64,000 nt of DNA from Pectinophora gossypiella (Eukaryota; Arthropoda; Insecta; Lepidoptera; Gelechiidae). The stretch covers positions 2,232,001 to 2,296,000 of the forward strand of contig NC_065426.1 in the NCBI RefSeq assembly GCF_024362695.1, written 5' to 3'. Under the pieces are notes generated by a model that was not told the origin of the DNA, did no database searches, and saw only the letters and a list, made by a program, of their open reading frames with translations. Shown piece by piece: positions 46,298-54,000 of this stretch. A program made the position numbers and the translations under genes. How positions within the stretch are numbered: position 1 is the stretch's first letter; each line of letters begins with the position of its first letter.

Positions 46298-46636
46298 GAT
46301 GGCCTCTGCGGTCCAGTGGTTGAGCGATGCGCTCACGATTCAGAGGTCCCGGATTCGATTCCCGGTGGGGACAAATCACAAAAATCACTTTGCGATCCCT
46401 AGTTTGGTTAGGACATTACAGGCTGAGCACCTCATTGTCCAAAAAGTAAGATCCTTGCTTCGGAAGGCACGTTAAACCGTTGGTCCCGGTTACTACTTGC
46501 TTACTGATGTAAGTACGTAATCGATACATGAGTCATGCCAGGGGCCTATACTATAGCTGCTCAATAATAACCCTGACACCGGGGTTGATTAGGTTGGTAA
46601 TCCACCTCACAACCCACACTATAGAAGAAGAAGAAG
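46298..46636 (+). repeat. SINE-A reference copy with 11-bp duplication
   Basis: 339 bp between exact aacgccagcat repeats (46287-46297, 46637-46647). Head ggtccagtggttgagcgatg (A-box-like) with B-box GGATTCGATTCC; body caaaaatcactttgcgatcc; core gcttcggaaggcacgttaaa ccgttggtcccgg; tail ataataaccctgacacc, then (gaa)n. A tRNA-derived SINE transcribed by Pol III; I count seventeen full or partial copies in the window. Confidence 0.9.
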
Positions 46637-46881
46637 AACGCCAGCATCGCTTGTCGCTTTGCTTGTCTTGCAATCTTCTCGGTTTCACGGTTCATGATGA
46701 TTCGGACTCATTTTAGGCTCATTTATTTCATGACGACTAAGGTCACATTCATGGTAATTTCTTAGCATAAGTAACCACTTCTGTTGCTTATTTCGTCTTG
46801 GGTCGTTTTGTATTTTCGAATTTGTGTACACCCTAGCTTCGAGCATTAATGAACAGTAAATTATACAAGATAGTTATATAA

Positions 46882-46882
<1 letters not shown>

Positions 46883-46957
<75 letters not shown>

Positions 46958-46962
46958 CACAC
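46883..46962. repeat. (AC)n microsatellite
   Basis: About 80 bases, one interruption near the 3' end. Confidence 0.97.
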
Positions 46963-47196
46963 TCATCAATTAAATTTCTTAGTTTAAAACTTAAACATGC
47001 ATACATATAGGTAACTAATGTTAAGACATCCGGGAAGTACATCTGGAGCACTGGTGATCCCGAAACACAGGCTCTGGCTTATCTCGGGCGCCAGTCTCCA
47101 CTCGTACATACCCTTCAATTGTGCATTATTTTGTGAAACCCATTTATGTACATTGTGGAGAACAAATAAAAAGATCTTTATTATTATTTATCTTTA

Positions 47197-47285
47197 TAGT
47201 ACCATGTCACATTAACTTTTTTGACAAATTGAACGACATACAGTATATAATGCCAAACATATTAGTGCGACAGGGTTCTAACGTG
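47197..47285 (-). repeat. Repeat-J fragment
   Basis: tagtaccatgtcacattaac to agtgcgacagggttctaacg. Confidence 0.6.
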
Positions 47286-47361
47286 AGTGCATGGTAATCC
47301 TCAGTACTACACATAGGTTTCATACAAATTCCCGATTGTCGAGGCTTGTTCGGGTACAAAG

Positions 47362-47540
47362 GCGGTTGCAGTTTTTTGTAATTTCTTCTCAGCCATAACA
47401 CCTTGCTAAATGACGTAGATTCAGAAATGTTACCTAAATAATTAACCTTCAACAAGTTTATATCTTCTTCTTCTTATAATATAAGAAGTACAGTAAGTTT
47501 ATCCATGATAATTACGTTGAATAAATGATTCTGATTATGA
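47362..47540 (+). repeat. LINE 3' end, same family as 7845-8255
   Basis: tcagccataacaccttgcta to gataattacgttgaataaat, with a ttcttc-rich insertion near 47463. Confidence 0.55.
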
Positions 47541-47605
47541 CCTTCACTGCGGATGCTACTTCTGTGTTAATGTTAATCATATACTATTTTTTTTTAAGCG
47601 TGATC

Positions 47606-47930
47606 GTGAGCGTTAGGCTCACGATCTAGAGGTCCGGGTTCGATTCCCGATGGGGACATTGTCGAAATCACTTTGTGAGACTGTCCTTTGTTTGGTAAGG
47701 ACTTTTCAGGCTTGAATCACCTGATTGTCCGAAAAAGTAAGATGATTCCGTGCTTCGGAGGGCACGTTAAGCCGTTGGTCCCGGCTATTAGCCGTAAAAA
47801 CACCTCCACCAACCCGCAGTGGAGCAGCGTGGTGGAGTATGCTCCATACCCCCTCCGGTTGATTGAGGGGAGGCCTGTGCCCAGCAGTGGGACGTATATA
47901 GGCTGTTTATGTTTTTATGTTTATGTTATT
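47606..47930 (+). repeat. SINE-B copy abutting the mim 3' splice site
   Basis: Head truncated (starts gtgagcgttaggctcacgat), otherwise complete to ggctgtttatgtttttatgt. Its end lies 0-12 bases from the T-run before ttacag at 47942. Confidence 0.85.
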
Positions 47931-47942
47931 TTTTTTTTACAG

Positions 47943-48004
47943 AACAGTGCGCCGATGTGGGAGGAGTTTATATCGAAGGCAACCAAACTCCACTCAGCAT
48001 TGAA
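47943..48004 (+). CDS. mim: mim exon (upstream of the two)
   Basis: 62 bp encoding NSAPMWEEFISKATKLHSAL plus two bases of the next codon. It is the conserved entry to the I-BAR helical bundle. The acceptor's T-rich tract lies directly against the 3' tail of a SINE-B copy. Confidence 0.88.
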
Positions 48005-51000
48005 GTAAGTTACCAATTAGTTACTAATTAGTAGTTACATTAACAACACTGGTCTAGGACCGGGTGAGACCCAGCGAACCCCACTTGTCCGATCTAGTGG
48101 TTAACGCCAGCTGAGGCAGACATAAAAAAAACAAAACATTTTCAGTTGCCTATCTTCTTCTCTCTCTCTCTCTCTATTTAAGAGCTGCGCTCTTGTCGGT
48201 GGAGTAATCGCCATTCCTCTCTTCTTCCCGCCAAAACCTTCACCTCCCGATACGACACGACCTGCACCTTCTCTTTTATTTGTTTCATAAATGTTATCCT
48301 AGGTCTACCCCTTCCTTCTTCCTTCCTTTTTTGCCTATCTTCTTACGTGTCGTCAAAACCGACAAAGGGATCCTGTACAACTTCTGTTGGGCTGAAGGGC
48401 TGGTGTGTGATGGAGATGCGTTTGAAGAAAACCACGATTTGTTAGTAGCACTTTCAAGTATAATTTTATAAGTAATTATTAGTACAATGCGAACGATGTT
48501 CGATAAATCAAATATGGCGAATTATATTATAAAAAAATTATGACAGCTATAAAAAGAGTTGGTTGTCAAATTGACAGCCAAAATTACGTTTGTAATGTTG
48601 GTGTTTCCAACATATTGCGGCCTACAAAGAACCTAAATATAACAAACATTTATAAACTGAATCTTAATGAACAAACTACACTTATTTATAAAACTAAGTC
48701 TTAATAAACAAAATTGTTTAACAACAGAGAGAGTTTCATTTAAACAGAAATCAAACTAATTATTTAATTCTAATTAATGTCTTAATTAAATCATAATTAA
48801 ATCTTAATTTATTGGCAGTTGACAAACTTTGGTTACAGATCGCCTATGTGTTTTGCCATTGGCAGTTTTTACTTCAACCGCACGAACTAAACCATCAGAA
48901 CCTGGAAAAACATTTATTACTCGTGCCATAGGCCAATACATGGGCGAGCTGTTATCATCTTTTAAAATAACTAGAGAACCGATAGCAACATTGGGTAACA
49001 TATTTTTCCATTTTGGTCTACTTTGTAGAGTATTTAAATATTGATTACTCCACACCTTCCAAAACGATTGTTTAAGATCATTACATTTCTGCCAAAAGGT
49101 TAATCTATTATTAGAAATGTTGGTTACATCTTTTTCAGGATATGAATTCAAGGCAGTACCTATCAAAAAATGACCAGGTGTTAGATATGAGTAATCGGTA
49201 ATATCATTAGACAATGGTAACAGAGGTCTACTATTTAAAATAGCCTCTATTTCATACAAGACAGTTATTAATTGTTCAAAAGTAAGTAACGACCTTTGTA
49301 CTACTCGTTTTAGATGGAATTTGGTGCTTTTAACAGCGGCCTCCCAAAGGCCACCAAATACTGGTGAATAACAAGGTATGAAGTGAAAGTTTATACCTTT
49401 TTCACTACTAAAGTCTTGTACCTGATTTTGGTGTTCTTTGGAATTATACAATTTATGTAACTCTGAGTTAGCACATTTGAAATTAGAAGCATTGTCGCAG
49501 TAGACATCCGTTGGAAGTCCTCTACGTGAGATAAAGCGCCTAAATGAAGCTAAAAATGTTTGTGTTTTTAAATCAGAACACAACTCTAAATGTACGGCCT
49601 TTGTGGTGAAGCATACATACACGCAAATGTACCCACTACCTACTATTGACCTACGCATCGTCGATTGTTTGACTGACACGGGACCACAAAAATCTAATCC
49701 AATTTTTTGAAAAGGACGACATACATTTATTCTGTCGTGTGGCAACGAGCCCATTAACTGCTCAGAAACCTTTTTCTTGAGTTTCCAACATATTACACAC
49801 TTATGGGTAACCTTTTTAATTTCACGCAAAGCATTTACGATCCAAAACTTTTGATTTATTGATGACAATAGTAGTCTAGGTCCTGCATGTAAATTTTTTA
49901 TATGCTCGCTTCTAATAATTAGTTCTATAAGACGGGAACCTTTAGGCAGGATAAGTGGATGCTTTTGCGAATATGGCAAGCTTGATTTTTCAAGTCGACC
50001 ACCCACTCTTAACATGCCATTATCATCAACAAATGGATGCAACGATTGTAGGTTACACTCTGAGAGAGGTTTGTTATTACTAACATTATGAATTAAGTCC
50101 TTCATATGTCTTTCTTGTTCATACTTTACTATTAACAATAATGACTTTTCTAGCTCCTTAGAAGTGAGATAGTTACATTGAACCCTGTCCAAGTTTGTGC
50201 GTGTATTTTTACAGAATCGGAGTATATATGCTAGTACTCGCTGCATTTTGTGCAGGTTAGAGAACTTGTCTAAAAAATTTAGATTCAAAGGTACATGGGT
50301 GGTACATACCAAGGTATGTGCTGGCTCCTTTTTCGACTCTGGAAGATCCTCCATGACTGCAGGAACATTACAAGGCAAATCATACTCACTTGTGTGGAGA
50401 AATCCAGGGCCTTTCCACCAGAGTGGGTGAGACTCGAACTCGTGCGGGAGGAGACCTCTACTTAAGCAATCTGCAGGGTTATCTGTAGTGTTTATGTAAG
50501 ACCAAGTGCACCTTTGTGTATTTTGTGTAATTTCCTTTACACGGTTAGCAACATACGTGTTTAGTTTTATGATGTCAGTAGCAATCCATGCTAATACGAT
50601 TTGTGAGTCAGAATATAAAAATACGTTATTTATTTTAAATTTTAAAGATAATGTTTTGTGTACCTTAGCACAAAGTTTGGAAAGTAGTAAAGCAGCATTC
50701 AATTCCAATCTTGGTGTTGTGAGGTTGTTATTGAGTGGATTAATTCTCGATTTAGCGCATAACAAAGAAACTTTAACATTCCCTGCGGCATCAATGACTC
50801 TGAGATAAATGCAGCACCCATAAGCAACTGTGCTTGATGCGTCAGCAAACCCAATTAATTGAAAGCAAACTGACATGTCTAAGCATATGTACCTATTGAT
50901 ATTTATAGGATTCATTTTAGTTAAGCTATCATAATAATCAAACCAAGTCTTTTTTAGGTCACCTTCAACCTTTGTATCCCAATCAACACGCGACTTCCAT

Positions 51001-54000
51001 AAATTTTGTATAAAAAGCTTAGCTGAAACAACAATTGGACCAGCCAGGCCCAATGGGTCGAAAAACTTGCTGATGAAGCTCAGGATTTCGCGTTTTGTTT
51101 GGGGTACATTTCCTTCTGAAACAGGAGAGGCAAGGATAAGATTATCTGACTTCACATTAAATTTAATTCCTAATGTTTTCAATAAAAGATCATTTTTTTG
51201 CAATTCAATATCATCAAAATATTGTTTTTCTAATGGTATATTTTGTAACAATTCGGGAGAATTAGATGACCATTTATGTAACTTAAAACCTCCTAAATCC
51301 ATGATTCTACAAAGCTGTTCCTTTGACTCTATCAATGACTCTATGGATGAAGCAGTTCCTATTACATCGTCTACATAAGTCTGATTTTTTAAAATAAATG
51401 CAGCTTGTGGATGATCTTTGTAATAATTTTCGGCTAATTCCATTAGACAACGAGTTGCTAAATAAGAAGAGCTTTTCATACCGTAAGTAACGGTATTCAA
51501 CTGTAAACAATCCAAATTATCTGTTGGAATGTCTCTCCAAAGAATATTTTGTAGAGATCTGTATTTTTCATCAAGCTCTATAGCTCTGAACATATGTTTA
51601 ACATCTGTAATGAATATGTATTTCTCAAGCCGTGACAAAATTAAAACATCAAAAAGTTCGTTTTGTACGACAGGTCCATTCAATAATATATCATTTAAAG
51701 CTATCTTTTTACTACCTTTCATTGAAGCATCAAACACTGTTCTACATTTAGTGGTTCTTTTGTCCATACGTACAACAGGATGATGAGGCAGAAAATAAAC
51801 AGGGTCCCTATCAAGATTGTATTGATTAATATCAATTTTTGTGGCATGGCCCAGGTCAATATATTCATGAATAAAGTTGGAATAAAGATCAAGTAGAACT
51901 GGGTCTTTTTGCAATCTTTTTTCTAAGTTATAAAACCTTTTTAGAGCTAAATTGAGAGTGTCACCCAACATTTGGTTAACGGAGTCAAGTGGCAACTTTA
52001 GTGGCAGTCCCACTGTGAATTTATTGTTCTCAAGTGTTACAGATTCCTTAAATTGTTGTTCACAAGTTTCATGTTCTGAAAGCTTTTCAGGATATATTTC
52101 TGGAACTGATTCAGTTTTCCACAGTTGGGTGACGCTGTCATGAATATTGTGATCACATGTTTTGCAAAATAATGTTACCGGATTTGAAGCAGCAGGGATG
52201 TTTGGTAAGTTACCGGCTACAATGAAACCAAATTTTGTTTCTAGAAGTGAAGGTGTAGATGCAGAGGCTGGTGTAGGTACATGCAGTGCAGGCTGTAGCG
52301 TTGATGTTTCATGTTGCGTGCTCAGCACCTGAAAAAACACATCAGCTCCCAATAAAATTTGCACTTCACTTGGTTTATGAAACTCATTATCAGCAAGGAT
52401 GATATTCGGGGGCAACTTGAACTTGGTCAGGTCGACTTCCTGCTGGGGTAACTTGGTGGTTATTTTGTTCAGAACAAAACATGAAACCTGAATGTTAAAT
52501 TCATTGTTTAATGAATGTAATTTAATTGGCACATATTGGCTTAAGTGACTAACACTGTTGTCTATGCCTATAACGTTTGAATTTGTTTTTTGTGGTTTCA
52601 AATTTAATAATTTCACAAGGTCTGACTTTATAAAAGAAAGTTGAGAACCACTGTCTAGCAGAGCCTTGACATGCAGTTCTATGCCATTATCAGCAATTAT
52701 TTTTACTTTCACAGTTGGCAATAGGACTTGTGTACCTTCTGTTTTCGATACCAAGGCGACAGGTGGTAATTGCTGATCTTGATGTAACAATGTGTTATGC
52801 TTTTTTCGACAAATATCACATCGAAAATGATATCTGCATGGTTTAGCATGTTTGTTTAAACATGTAGTGCACAAATTATGCTCTGTAGCAAATTCAGTTC
52901 GATCAGAGACATTCATCAATTTAAACTTGGGGCAAGAAAACAATTTGTGTTGTAACTTACATAGCAAGCAGCTCACTCCTGGCGCCGGGTCTTCAATCGC
53001 CTTCAAGGCAGTAGCCGAGGCATTGTTCTCCCGTCCGCGGTGGTTAAAACCTGAACTTGCAGGAGGTGGCTTCGTCAATTGCATGGCGGCAGTGGAATTT
53101 TCCAGAGCCAGCGCACGTTTGTCTAGAAATTCAATAAGGGTGGATAGGGATGGTTCTTTGGTGTCTAAAGTTAATTGAAACTCCCTACTACACAAAGCAT
53201 CTAATTTCCTCAATATCACACACAATGTCATTGGACAGGTTTCAATATCTATATTTAGATTTTTTAATGCAGCCTTTTGCTGTTTAATCGTTGAAACAAA
53301 CTGTCTAAGAATAGGGGCATTTGTTTTTGTTAATGGTTGAATATCAAGTAACAAATTCAAATGTTCCATTTTAATTTTAAACTCATTGTTGTAACGTTCA
53401 TCTATGATTTTTAAAGCTTCATCATAACTACTTTCCAACATTGGCAAGTTCTTTATTAGGTTATAAGGTTCACCTTGTAAAAACATTTGAAAATAATAGA
53501 ATTTTTGTATTTTTTCCAATCTTTTGTCCTTATGTACCACTGCATTAAATATACCTATGAATGTTTTGTATTCTGTATATTTTCCTGTAAACGTAGGTAT
53601 ATTTATTGGAGGCAAATTGACAGGCAATCTTGAGATCGGGTCACTAACCGGCTTTTCGTCTTTTGAAAGTTCCCTATTCGATAACAATTGTTTTATTTTA
53701 ACGAGTGAGTTCATGTATTTCTGCTCAACAGTCACGTCCATGTCAAAACTTGGATCTACAGATATAATTTGTAGAAGACACTCTTCATACTTGGTAAAGT
53801 GAGCGCGGAGGCGCTCTTCTTTGACTTGAACGATAACTGCTGTTGCAGTTTCTGCAGTTAGTGTCTCGACCTCGTTTGCTAACCTAGAAACCCAAGATTT
53901 AATACCTTTTAGTCGTTGTTTCAAAGCGGTAATCGAAGTTGTTTGCTCACAATCTTGATCGGCAGACATGGTGGTTTATGTTACGCACAACTTACAACAG

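Noticed and set aside
46300..46375. tRNA-like sequence with A and B boxes (also at 35643, 36212, 17933, 10720 and others)
   Set aside because: Each is the head of a SINE continuing into the same 3' body, with no proper cloverleaf acceptor pairing. Not functional tRNA genes.
46833..47051. Cys/Val-repeat ORF
   Set aside because: Translation of the (AC)n microsatellite.
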